A stretch of DNA of 23,360 nucleotides from Terrisporobacter sp. (GTDB lineage Bacteria > Bacillota_A > Clostridia > Peptostreptococcales > Peptostreptococcaceae): NCBI GenBank assembly GCA_029851945.1, contig JARKUZ010000059.1:1-23360 (forward strand), given 5' to 3'. This document shows positions 7,929 through 14,306 of this stretch, one piece after another. Under the pieces are notes generated by a model, which was not told where the DNA came from, did no database searches, and worked only from the letters and a program-made list of their open reading frames with translations. A program made the translations under genes and the position numbers. The stretch's first letter is position 1. The number at the start of each line of letters is the position of its first letter.

Positions 7929-8011
7929 TATATTCTCCTTAAATTTACCATAAATTCTAATATTTAAAATTACATATTTGATTTATTTCATATATCTTGC
8001 TTTAAAATATA

Positions 8012-9532
8012 TTACATACATCTATCACATGGATCATATTTTCCAGATTGTGATATTGTCCCAGAATTTATTATTTTACTCCTAGAAAGTGTTGGACAAG
8101 ACTTAGTTGAGTGATATGATTTACCATTCGGTGTCCAATACACAATATCACTACTACTTGAGCCCGATGTATTATTACTTTGATTTACATTAGAAGTATT
8201 TGAACTTCCAGAATTATTATTACTTGATGAATTATTCCCTACTGAATTACTATTACTTACTGAGTTATTATTTGATAAATTACTATTGTTTACTGAACTA
8301 CTATTACTTGTTGAAGTTTTATTTACTGATGAATAGTTATTTTTTGTAGATGATGAAGAGCTTTGCTTTTTATTACCTATATTATAACTACCTATCTTAC
8401 AATTTACTTCTAATCCATTTCCAGTAGATATAAATATGATATCACCACACTCATCACTTCTATGAACTTCAATATTATTATTTTTTAAAGTATTCATAGT
8501 TTCTTTATGTGGATGACCATATCTATTATTTGCTCCAACTGTAATTACAGCATATTCTGGATTTGCTTTTTTTATAAAACTTGAATCTGAACTTGTTCTA
8601 GAACCATGATGACCTACTTTTAATAAATCTACATCACTTACATTTATACTACTTTCTATTTCTCTTCCAGCATCACCCATAAATAAAATCTTATCATTGC
8701 CATTTGTATATTCCAGCACTATGGAATTATTATTTATATCTTTTTCATTGGCAACTGATAAAACTTTAAATTTAGATTTTCCTAACTTAAATTCACTATT
8801 TAATAAAGGAACACTAGGATTTAATCCTTTATTTGCCATTGAAGTTATAAAGTCTGCATAAGTCTTAGTGTTAGCCTCTCCATTACTTACATAAATACTT
8901 TTTACTGGTATAGAATCTACTACTGCATCAAGACCTCCAATATGATCAGCATCAGGATGTGTAGCAAAAATGTATTTCAGCTCATTCACTCCTTGTTTTT
9001 TTAAATACGAAACTACTGTACTTTCATCATCATTATCTCCCCCATCTATAAGAGCTGCTTTACTTCCTTCTTGTATAAGTATAGCATCAGAGTTTCCTGT
9101 ATTTATAAAGTGTATTTCAGCTTTATTTTCACTTACTGCATCTGTTATATCTTCTTGTGTTTTTTCATCTTTATTATCATCTTTTTTTAAAGAGTTTTCT
9201 TTATTAATAGTTTCTTGTGATAAAAGCTGAGAGTCTGCTGTTGTTTCATTTATCTCTGGTGTTGTAAAAGAGAATACTACTAATAAAAGTAAATATGCTA
9301 CTAATGTATCAGTAAATATTTTTTTCTTTTGTTTTTTATTATTTTTTGCAAATAAATATTTTATATTAAATATTAACGATGGCGTAGATAACATTAATAA
9401 GCATAACGATATTTCATTTACACTTTTTGATGAACCTATCAAGAAAAATAATATTGTTAAAATATAGTATGCTGTTGCTATTTTTTTATTTGTTTTTTTG
9501 TTGCTCCTAAAGCCTGCTATATATTTTTTCAT
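8012..9532 (-). CDS. ComEC/Rec2-type metallo-beta-lactamase-fold protein, membrane-anchored
   Basis: 506 residues. Two or three spans lie in 20-92. The metallo-hydrolase domain (about 137-380) resembles the extracellular ComEC C-terminal domain: THPDADHIGG (191-200), FMGDAG (284-289), KVGHHGSRTSSD (305-316) and YGHPHKE (338-344) give the metal ligands. ComEC's competence channel domain is absent, so a hydrolase acting on an external phosphoester substrate is more likely than a DNA uptake channel. Residues 391-461 are a Ser/Asn-rich linker, followed by a short tail with WTPNGKSYHSTKSCP and DPCDRC (H474, C479, C502, C505), a small probable metal site. AAAGGAGA precedes the ATG. The catalytic substrate is unknown. 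Confidence 0.85.
   Translation of the reverse strand: MKKYIAGFRSNKKTNKKIATAYYILTILFFLIGSSKSVNEISLCLLMLSTPSLIFNIKYLFAKNNKKQKKKIFTDTLVAYLLLLVVFSFTTPEINETTADSQLLSQETINKENSLKKDDNKDEKTQEDITDAVSENKAEIHFINTGNSDAILIQEGSKAALIDGGDNDDESTVVSYLKKQGVNELKYIFATHPDADHIGGLDAVVDSIPVKSIYVSNGEANTKTYADFITSMANKGLNPSVPLLNSEFKLGKSKFKVLSVANEKDINNNSIVLEYTNGNDKILFMGDAGREIESSINVSDVDLLKVGHHGSRTSSDSSFIKKANPEYAVITVGANNRYGHPHKETMNTLKNNNIEVHRSDECGDIIFISTGNGLEVNCKIGSYNIGNKKQSSSSSTKNNYSSVNKTSTSNSSSVNNSNLSNNNSVSNSNSVGNNSSSNNNSGSSNTSNVNQSNNTSGSSSSDIVYWTPNGKSYHSTKSCPTLSRSKIINSGTISQSGKYDPCDRCM
8150..8362 (-). repeat. Ser/Asn low-complexity segment of the metallo-hydrolase gene
   Basis: About 71 codons are nearly all Ser, Asn, Thr, Val or Gly, made of repeated AAT/AGT-type triplets. 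It is a probable wall-spanning linker and a likely site of length variation. Confidence 0.7.
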
Positions 9533-9670
9533 AATGTATCTCCTTTGCTATTGTTCATATAGAATTATACATTATTATCACTATCTTTTTTGTCGAAATT
9601 TGTATCAATTTAATATTTTAAGTATTAAAATCTTTTCATATTATATTTTTTGTCTTAAATTCTTTCATAG

Positions 9671-9699
9671 AAAAAAGACTTACTAATTAGTAAGTCTTT
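9671..9699 (-). terminator. Terminator of the acidic-protein gene
   Basis: A 26-base perfect palindrome (9674-9699) with a T-run on the minus strand (9671-9676). It lies 30 bases past the acidic gene's stop. Confidence 0.85.
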
Positions 9700-9729
9700 A
9701 TTATTATCAGCTATAAAAATATCATAAAA

Positions 9730-10275
9730 CTATGCAGTTAAAAACCTTTCTAAAATATTTTTTAGTATATTTTCTAAGTCTCCACAGTCATCAGCTTTCC
9801 TTATTCTAGGATGAGATATTTCTCCACCATGTTCAAAATCAGTAGGATGAACTACAATATCTCCATCTTCCTCTTCAAAATCAAATAATAATCCTATTAA
9901 GTTATCAACATTTAAACTTAAGTCACCTATGTCTTTTATTGTATTATCATCTTCATAAATATCATCTAAATAGTGATTAAGTGAATATTTACTACCATCT
10001 ATAAGTTCTATTTTTTCACTACCTTCATAAGTTTTTCCTACAGCAAAATGAAGAGCATATTCTCCACCTTCTAATAAATCTATGTAATCACTAGGTTCTT
10101 GTAGATTTTCATAATCTTCATCAAAAGTAACTACATCCATATAATCTCTATCTATTAAACAGATTCTCGAAACACTATTAGGAAAATCATGTAATAATTC
10201 CTCAATATTGTCATTATAATAATCTATAAAATTTTTTAAATTAAACTCTTCTGCCTTAAATCTTAAAATCTCCAT
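9730..10275 (-). CDS. Acidic cytoplasmic protein of unknown function
   Basis: 181 residues, rich in Asp and Glu (for example FDEDYENLQE, DIYEDDN, FDFEEEDGD), with no signal or membrane span. It has an AAAGGAAA site before the ATG, and a perfect palindromic terminator follows. I do not recognise a family; the mix of helices and short strands suggests a globular domain, perhaps an immunity- or adaptor-like protein, but this is not supported by a motif. It lies 126 bases downstream of the pseudokinase gene on the same strand. A palindromic motif shared with the BFD gene upstream region sits about 26-47 bases before its start. Confidence 0.75.
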   Translation of the reverse strand: MEILRFKAEEFNLKNFIDYYNDNIEELLHDFPNSVSRICLIDRDYMDVVTFDEDYENLQEPSDYIDLLEGGEYALHFAVGKTYEGSEKIELIDGSKYSLNHYLDDIYEDDNTIKDIGDLSLNVDNLIGLLFDFEEEDGDIVVHPTDFEHGGEISHPRIRKADDCGDLENILKNILERFLTA

Positions 10276-10299
10276 AATATATTTCCTTTCTTAACTTTC

Positions 10300-10322
10300 T
10301 ACAAAATATGCTATATTTTGAT
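10300..10322. promoter_or_regulatory. Imperfect palindrome, possible operator (copy 1)
   Basis: CTACAAAATATGCTATATTT contains AAATAT-GCT-ATATTT dyad symmetry, and nearly the same 20-mer occurs at 12030-12049. It sits just upstream of the acidic-protein gene. Confidence 0.25.
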
Positions 10323-10401
10323 AAACGTAAGATATAATATACCATAAAATTAGATTTTTTAGTAGTGCTTAAGCAAAGTAAATCTTCTATTAAATTTATG
10401 G

Positions 10402-11832
10402 TTACTCTTGTGAACCAGGCTCAGGAGTCTCAATAGCACTTCCTCCATTTTCGCCACTACCACCATTAATAGTATCTGGTGGTAATGCTTCTGTAGCTCC
10501 TCCTAAAGCACCATTATTATTTCCTGAATCAGGTTTATTAGTTACGTCACCTAAGTTTTGATTATTATCTGATTCATTTGGCTTTTGTGAGTTATTATTA
10601 CTATTTGAGTTATTATTATTTGTACCGCTGTTTGAGTTATTATTTGTAGTATTTGAATTACTATTATTCTGATTATTATTTGTTGTGTTTGAATTACTAC
10701 TATTATTTGTATTATTAGTTTTGCTTGGCTTACTATTATTATTTGAAGTAGTAGCTTTATCACTTTCTGATTTATCTATTTCTTCTTTTTCCCTTTGAGC
10801 TTCCTCTTTATCAGCTTTTTCTTCTTTTTTACTATCTATACTTTCTTTTTCTATACTATCAACTGGTTTATCATTATTGATTTTTTCCAATAAATCAAAT
10901 CCTTTAATACTAGCTCCACCAAATAAGATAAATAATACACAAATAGCTAATACTTTTTTGCCTTTTTTATTTTTAGACTTATTTTTTTTAGATTTTTTAT
11001 TATCTAAATCTTCTAACTCATAGTCATAACTGTCACTTTTTAATTCACCAGATTCTAAATATGATTTAAGATCATTTATAAATATTCTTAAATTAGGATA
11101 TCCCTTTACTGATTTTTCATTTATAGCTTTTTGAATAATTTTTAATAAATTTTCATCATCTATATCTTTTTTATATTTTCCATTTTCAAAATTAATTTTT
11201 CCACTTACTAAACTATATAAAACAACTCCTAAAGAATAAATATCCTTATCTGGACTAAATATATTTTCATCTAAGTTTTTATCTTCTTCATCATTCTCTA
11301 AGTCTTTTAAATTTTGCTTTACATCTAAATTAAATCTTTTATTTTCTAAATATGATAAAATATCTATTTTAATTAAGTCCTTATGATTTTTAGGCCCTTT
11401 AGGGTTTATAAGAATATTTTCAACATTTAAAACTTCAAAAGATTTGCTCATATCATGAAATTTCTCTAAGGCTTTAGCTAGTTGTTCAACTATTTTTATA
11501 GCTTCATTTTTTTCAAATTTTCTATCATTTAATCTATCTTTTAAAGATATTCCTTTAAAATACTCACCTTCTATATAATAATAGTGAGCTTGACCTATTC
11601 CATCATATTTAAATATTCCATGAACAGAAGTTAAGTTAGGATGTTTTATTTGTTTTAATTCTTCAACTTCTTTTGATAAATTATTTATATATTCTTCATT
11701 TTCACTTCTATTTGATATAACTTTTAATATTACAGTCTCTTCTGTCTCTGCATGTATAGATTTATATGTATCAGCCCAGTCATTTCTAGTTATAAACTGT
11801 CTCTTTTTGTAAGTTTCATTAAAACGCCTCAT
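10402..11832 (-). CDS. Membrane pseudokinase of the PrkC/PknB layout
   Basis: 476 residues. Residues 8-262 follow a Hanks-type kinase: VAIK-like VILKV (K37), alpha-C Glu (E55), HPNL (64-67) and DIYSLGVVLYSLVSGK (197-212). The catalytic signatures are gone: HRDxKPxN reads FEVLNVEN (132-139; Asp to Val134, Lys to Asn136), DFG reads DIL (157-159), and the Gly-rich loop is not evident. A basic linker leads to one span (293-309), then a charged stretch and an Asn/Ser/Thr-rich outer segment (361-426) with a Gly/Pro tail, and no PASTA repeats. It probably senses or scaffolds rather than phosphorylates. A promoter and an AGGGAAA site precede the ATG. Confidence 0.8.
   Translation of the reverse strand: MRRFNETYKKRQFITRNDWADTYKSIHAETEETVILKVISNRSENEEYINNLSKEVEELKQIKHPNLTSVHGIFKYDGIGQAHYYYIEGEYFKGISLKDRLNDRKFEKNEAIKIVEQLAKALEKFHDMSKSFEVLNVENILINPKGPKNHKDLIKIDILSYLENKRFNLDVKQNLKDLENDEEDKNLDENIFSPDKDIYSLGVVLYSLVSGKINFENGKYKKDIDDENLLKIIQKAINEKSVKGYPNLRIFINDLKSYLESGELKSDSYDYELEDLDNKKSKKNKSKNKKGKKVLAICVLFILFGGASIKGFDLLEKINNDKPVDSIEKESIDSKKEEKADKEEAQREKEEIDKSESDKATTSNNNSKPSKTNNTNNSSNSNTTNNNQNNSNSNTTNNNSNSGTNNNNSNSNNNSQKPNESDNNQNLGDVTNKPDSGNNNGALGGATEALPPDTINGGSGENGGSAIETPEPGSQE
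10555..10752 (-). repeat. Asn/Ser/Thr low-complexity segment of the pseudokinase gene
   Basis: About 66 codons are almost only Asn, Ser and Thr, built from AAT/AAC/AGT/ACA triplets. It is the external linker of the pseudokinase, similar in style to the linker of the metallo-hydrolase 2 kb away. Confidence 0.7.
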
Positions 11833-11871
11833 AATTATTTCCCTTCGAATACTAATTTCTTTATACTAATA

Positions 11872-11899
11872 ATTTTACCAACTTTATATTATTTGTAAA
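11872..11899 (-). promoter_or_regulatory. Promoter of the pseudokinase gene
   Basis: On the minus strand TTTACA (11894-11899), a 16-base spacer and TAAAAT (11872-11877), 40 bases before the ATG. Confidence 0.5.
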
Positions 11900-12029
11900 T
11901 ATATAATTTATTTCTATATTTTTTTAATTATTTAATATAAACTCTATCATTCTATTTCCTGTGATATATGCTTTTACTTTTTAATTACAAATTTTATACT
12001 TATATTTTATAAATTTTAGTTTAAATATC

Positions 12030-12052
12030 TACAAAATATGGTATATTTATTA
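12030..12052. promoter_or_regulatory. Imperfect palindrome, possible operator (copy 2)
   Basis: CTACAAAATATGGTATATTT, matching the 10300-10319 copy at all but one position. It is about 70 bases upstream of the BFD-type gene. Confidence 0.25.
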
Positions 12053-12119
12053 AGAAGTTTAATTTTATATTATAACTAAAAATTATAATTATAATAATGT
12101 ATTTTATGGAGGAATAATT

Positions 12120-12440
12120 ATGGCTGGAGACAGAATAATATGTCACTGTAAACAAGTAAGTTACATAGACATAAGAAAAGCAATGATAAATGGTGCTAGA
12201 ACTTTAGAAGAGATTAAAGAAATTACAGGTGCTGCTACTGGATGTGGTAGATGTGCAGGAGCTATAGAAGAAATATTGGCTTCAGTATGTGGATGTCATA
12301 AAGTTTCATTAGAAGACGTAGTAAGTGCTGTAAACAATGGTTGCGATACTGTTGAAAAGGTTGCGGAAGTAACTAAAGCCGGTTCTGCTTGCGGTAGATG
12401 TAAAGCTTTAGTTCAAAATGTTATAGATTTAAAAAGATAG
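12120..12440 (+). CDS. Tandem BFD-like [2Fe-2S]-binding protein
   Basis: 106 residues made of two BFD-type helical modules. Module 1 has C8-x-C10 and C42-x2-C45 (CHCKQVS, GCGRC). Module 2 has C57-x-C59 and C91-x2-C94 (CGCHKVS, ACGRC). Each four-Cys set fits one [2Fe-2S] cluster. Bacterioferritin-associated ferredoxin mobilises iron from bacterioferritin, and the same domain occurs in NAD(P)H-dependent oxidoreductases; a stand-alone double module could carry electrons or iron, but its partner is not in this window. TGGAGG sits 7 bases before the ATG. There are no co-directional neighbours; a palindrome lies upstream. Confidence 0.88.
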   Translation: MAGDRIICHCKQVSYIDIRKAMINGARTLEEIKEITGAATGCGRCAGAIEEILASVCGCHKVSLEDVVSAVNNGCDTVEKVAEVTKAGSACGRCKALVQNVIDLKR

Positions 12441-12502
12441 TATTTTTTTATCTTTGATATCCTAGAAATATGAGCTACTATTTTCTAGACTACAAGCAAA
12501 TT

Positions 12503-12523
12503 TAATAATAATAATAATAATAA
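12503..12523. repeat. TAA trinucleotide microsatellite
   Basis: Seven perfect TAA units between the BFD gene and the following hairpin. Confidence 0.9.
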
Positions 12524-12525
12524 TT

Positions 12526-12559
12526 TTAATGGCTATGATTAGAAAATCATAGCCATTAA
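12526..12559. terminator. Strong hairpin after the BFD gene
   Basis: A 15-bp perfect stem (12526-12540 with 12545-12559) and 4-base loop. No U-run follows on either strand, so it may block or protect transcripts rather than being a classical terminator. It faces the plus-strand BFD gene and the minus-strand remnant. Confidence 0.6.
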
Positions 12560-12583
12560 TTGATAATACTATAATATTAAACT

Positions 12584-12795
12584 TTATCTTGCTTTTGGAT
12601 GTTTATCATAACCTAAAATACAAAATAACCAAAGTATAGCACATGTTGTAGATACACAAGTATACGCTTTTAAAATTGTACAAAAAATATTTTGATTATA
12701 GATAGGTACTGCCCATGTATCTTTTTTATTGCATCAGATGTTGATTCTTTAATTACCTCTCTTAATTCAATTAGATTTTTTAAATATCTTTAATC
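12584..12795 (-). pseudogene. Frameshifted small membrane protein gene
   Basis: Two minus-strand frames join at an A6 run (about 12729-12734). Before it the frame reads NLIELREVIKESTSDAIKK; after restoring one A it continues DTWAVPIYNQ..., a hydrophobic Cys-containing span (STTCAILWLFCILG) and the end YDKHPKAR. Together they give about 65 residues of coherent protein. The 5' end is also damaged (an in-frame TAA near 12793) and no ribosome site is seen. It lies right after the terminator of the collagen-like gene. The family is unknown. I rate a decayed gene far more likely than programmed frameshifting. Confidence 0.5.
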
Positions 12796-12820
12796 TATAT
12801 AATATCCTAATAAGTAAAAA

Positions 12821-12864
12821 AAGATGTCTCTTTATATGATAAAAAAATCATTTTGAGACATCTT
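12821..12864 (-). terminator. Terminator of the collagen-like gene
   Basis: An outer 10-bp stem (AAGATGTCTC/GAGACATCTT) plus an inner ATGAT/ATCAT stem, followed on the minus strand by TTTTTTT. It lies just past the stop of the collagen-like gene. Confidence 0.8.
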
Positions 12865-12871
12865 CTTTTTG

Positions 12872-13555
12872 CTATTTATTCTGAGGATACTTTTTCTTTT
12901 TATATTCTTTTTCCGGTATTAAAGTAGGAATCATACTACCAGGAATACCTTGAGGTCCTTGTGGGCCTATTTCCCCTTTTGGTCCCTGTGGGCCTTGTGG
13001 GCCTGCTGGGCCTATTTCTCCTTTTGCTCCTTGTGGGCCTTGTGGACCTACTGGGCCTGTTTCTCCTTTTGGCCCCTGTGGGCCTTGTGGACCTGCTGGG
13101 CCTGTTTCTCCTTTTGGTCCCTGTGGGCCTTGTGGACCTACTGGGCCAGCTGGTCCCTGAGCACCAACGCAACCAGCAACATTACATAGTGGGTTAATAT
13201 AAACTTCTTTTCCTAAGTCTACATATTGAATAGCACTTAATTTAATGTATATAGGACCTTTACCAGAACAAGTTTTACCCATAACAGCACATTGATTAAC
13301 TTGGCAAACTTTTAATCTTAATATACAATCGCTTCCCTCTAATTTTAGCCCCACAGTTCGCCCAATAGAGCAACATAAGATATTAAAAATCTGAAAATCT
13401 TCACATTTTAAAGGAATAACAAACATCGGACAAGATGAAGACTCCATCTTTCCAGGACAGTAAACTTTTTTATGTTTACAACTCTTATCAGCTTTTAATT
13501 CCTTACATGAAGATAGATTACAAGAACTACATTTGTCTTCACAATTTTTATTCAT
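12872..13555 (-). CDS. Cys-rich collagen-like protein, probable spore surface component
   Basis: 227 residues from the preferred ATG at 13555, because GGAGTG lies 9 bases before it; an in-frame ATG at 13570 has no ribosome site. Residues 1-130 hold 16 Cys, including C-x3-C-x2-C-x4-C at the start and a CC pair. Then 25 uninterrupted Gly-X-Y triplets (about 131-206; [11 protein letters not shown] type) form a collagen triple-helix segment, and a short basic tail ([13 protein letters not shown]) ends it. There is no signal peptide. Collagen-like, Cys-rich proteins without signals are typical of exosporium layers (BclA-like filaments, CdeC-like crosslinking), which is inference here. A short hairpin sits in the leader and a terminator follows. 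Confidence 0.8.
   Translation of the reverse strand: MNKNCEDKCSSCNLSSCKELKADKSCKHKKVYCPGKMESSSCPMFVIPLKCEDFQIFNILCCSIGRTVGLKLEGSDCILRLKVCQVNQCAVMGKTCSGKGPIYIKLSAIQYVDLGKEVYINPLCNVAGCVGAQGPAGPVGPQGPQGPKGETGPAGPQGPQGPKGETGPVGPQGPQGAKGEIGPAGPQGPQGPKGEIGPQGPQGIPGSMIPTLIPEKEYKKKKYPQNK
12938..13165 (-). repeat. 45-bp tandem repeats encoding collagen triplets
   Basis: About four 15-codon units ([15 protein letters not shown] and close variants) followed by a shorter end. The DNA is much more GC-rich than its surroundings because of Gly and Pro codons, and long open frames on the opposite strand are a by-product. Confidence 0.85.
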
Positions 13556-13583
13556 AATATAACACTCCATGTTGATAAAATTT

Positions 13584-13613
13584 AGTAGAGTTTCTACGTA
13601 ATATATTTATATG
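13584..13613 (-). promoter_or_regulatory. Possible promoter and 5' hairpin of the collagen-like gene
   Basis: On the minus strand CATATAAATA (13604-13613) resembles a mother-cell sigma (SigE/SigK) -10 box, about 50 bases before the start. No clear -35 match. A GTAGA/TCTAC hairpin (13584-13596) would lie at the mRNA 5' end. Confidence 0.25.
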
Positions 13614-13680
13614 ATAAAAATTGTAAAACGAGACAATTGTGGTAAAAATTGTAATAATAAAGTATTACACTTATATGAAT

Positions 13681-13712
13681 AAAGCTGTATCACAATATAG
13701 TGAAACAGCTTT
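13681..13712. terminator. Hairpin after the decayed gene pair
   Basis: Stem AAAGCTGT/ACAGCTTT plus TCAC/GTGA with one A-A mismatch and a 6-base loop. It lies just past the stop of the minus-strand pseudogene at 13729, and likely terminated that unit. Confidence 0.6.
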
Positions 13713-13728
13713 TAATATTTGATCATAT

Positions 13729-13923
13729 TCAACTTATACGTTTATTTTGAGAATTATATTTTTCTAATAAAGCCTGCTCACATATTTCAACTAATCTTTT
13801 ACTTATTTGGTCTCCCACTTATTCTCTAGCTAATACATTTTTAGCATGACCCTTCTTTAAATATAAAAAATATCATTGATGCAATAAAAAAATTCCACCC
13901 ATCATCATTGAATAATAAAATAT
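13729..13923 (-). pseudogene. Decayed small membrane protein gene with two stops
   Basis: 65 codons in one frame with GGGGGAG 5 bases upstream, but the expected start codon is ATA (13921-13923) and stops interrupt at codons 17 (TGA) and 35 (TAA). Between them the frame is clearly protein-like: a Met/hydrophobic N-terminus (FYYSMMMGGIFLLHQ), then YFLYLKKGHAKNVLARE and VGDQISKRLVEICEQALLEK. Original product: about 64 residues, one membrane span and a charged helix. Loss of the start and two stops indicate long disuse. An alternative ATG (codon 6) would still hit the TGA. No family is recognised. Confidence 0.55.
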
Positions 13924-13924
13924 C

Positions 13925-14071
13925 TTATCTCCCCCTAAGAACTTTCATTTGTTCTTTGAGTTTTTTTATTTTTATTTTTATTTTTATTTTTATTTTCATT
14001 TTTATTTTGTTCACCTTACGTCTGCGTCTCGCAAAAAGTTATATTAACTCAATAAAATTCGACATAATCAT
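13925..14071 (-). pseudogene. Decayed basic small gene containing a hexanucleotide repeat
   Basis: 49 codons from ATG 14071 to TAA 13925-13927 with one internal TAA (14039-14041). After that stop it reads FARRRRKVNKIKMK, a Lys-Ile run encoded by a TTTTTA-type repeat, and KKLKEQMKVLRGR, ending one base before the next pseudogene's lost start, as expected for tightly packed operon genes. A second frame through the repeat (ETQT, stop, GEQNKN...) is also open to TAG 13936, so the true frame is uncertain. No ribosome site precedes the ATG. Function unknown. Confidence 0.3.
13962..14004. repeat. Hexanucleotide (TTTTTA) microsatellite
   Basis: Seven units with A at 13968, 13974, 13980, 13986, 13992, 13998 and 14004; one unit has a C at 13997. 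Not a multiple that shifts frame: unit changes would add two codons. Confidence 0.9.
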
Positions 14072-14090
14072 TATAAAATACACAATTTAA

Positions 14091-14245
14091 TTTTAATCCA
14101 CAAAAAACATTAATAAGATGTATATACTTACTAAACCATTTTATATGATAATATTAAACTTCAAAAGTTTTTGTATTAAGGCAAAGTAGGATTCCACCAT
14201 TCGTGGACCGTTCCGATGACGGAATCAGAATTCTTATAATTAAAA
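14091..14245. other. Gene-free stretch with a GC-richer palindromic island
   Basis: Most is AT-rich. At 14190-14226 a GC-richer island holds nested inverted repeats: GATTCC (14190-14195) with GGAATC (14221-14226), CCA-TTCG-TGG (14197-14206) and TTCCG-ATGA-CGGAA (14211-14224, sharing bases with the outer arm). Short peptides read across it in several frames, none with a start. Confidence 0.35.
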
Positions 14246-14289
14246 TGTACCCTATGGAGTATTATTTAATTTTTACTATATAGGGTACA
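14246..14289 (-). terminator. Terminator of the triple-repeat gene
   Basis: A 10-bp perfect stem (TGTACCCTAT with ATAGGGTACA) and 24-base loop, with a T-rich tract on the minus strand, 18 bases past the gene's stop. Confidence 0.6.
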
Positions 14290-14306
14290 CTGTATATAAT
14301 TTATAT

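Noticed and set aside
8012..9532. Complete ComEC competence channel
   Set aside because: Only the hydrolase domain and two or three spans are present; the multi-span competence domain is missing.
9498..9686. 62-codon plus-strand ORF upstream of the metallo-hydrolase
   Set aside because: No ribosome site; it overlaps the hydrolase start and promoter region on the opposite strand and has Phe/Tyr/Ile-rich random composition.
10551..10763. 70-codon Ile/Gln-rich frame inside the pseudokinase gene
   Set aside because: It is a frame shadow of the Asn/Ser/Thr repeat and has no start signal.
12503..12523. CRISPR-like or tandem-repeat array
   Set aside because: It is a simple TAA microsatellite without spacers; no other regularly spaced repeats with unique spacers were found in the window.
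12950..13197. Long Trp/Leu-rich open frames opposite the collagen-like gene
   Set aside because: They arise from the Gly-Pro repeat DNA read on the other strand or in another frame, and have no ribosome site.
13908..14090. Plus-strand Phe-Ile repeat ORF
   Set aside because: It is produced by the TTTTTA microsatellite and is antisense to better supported decayed frames.
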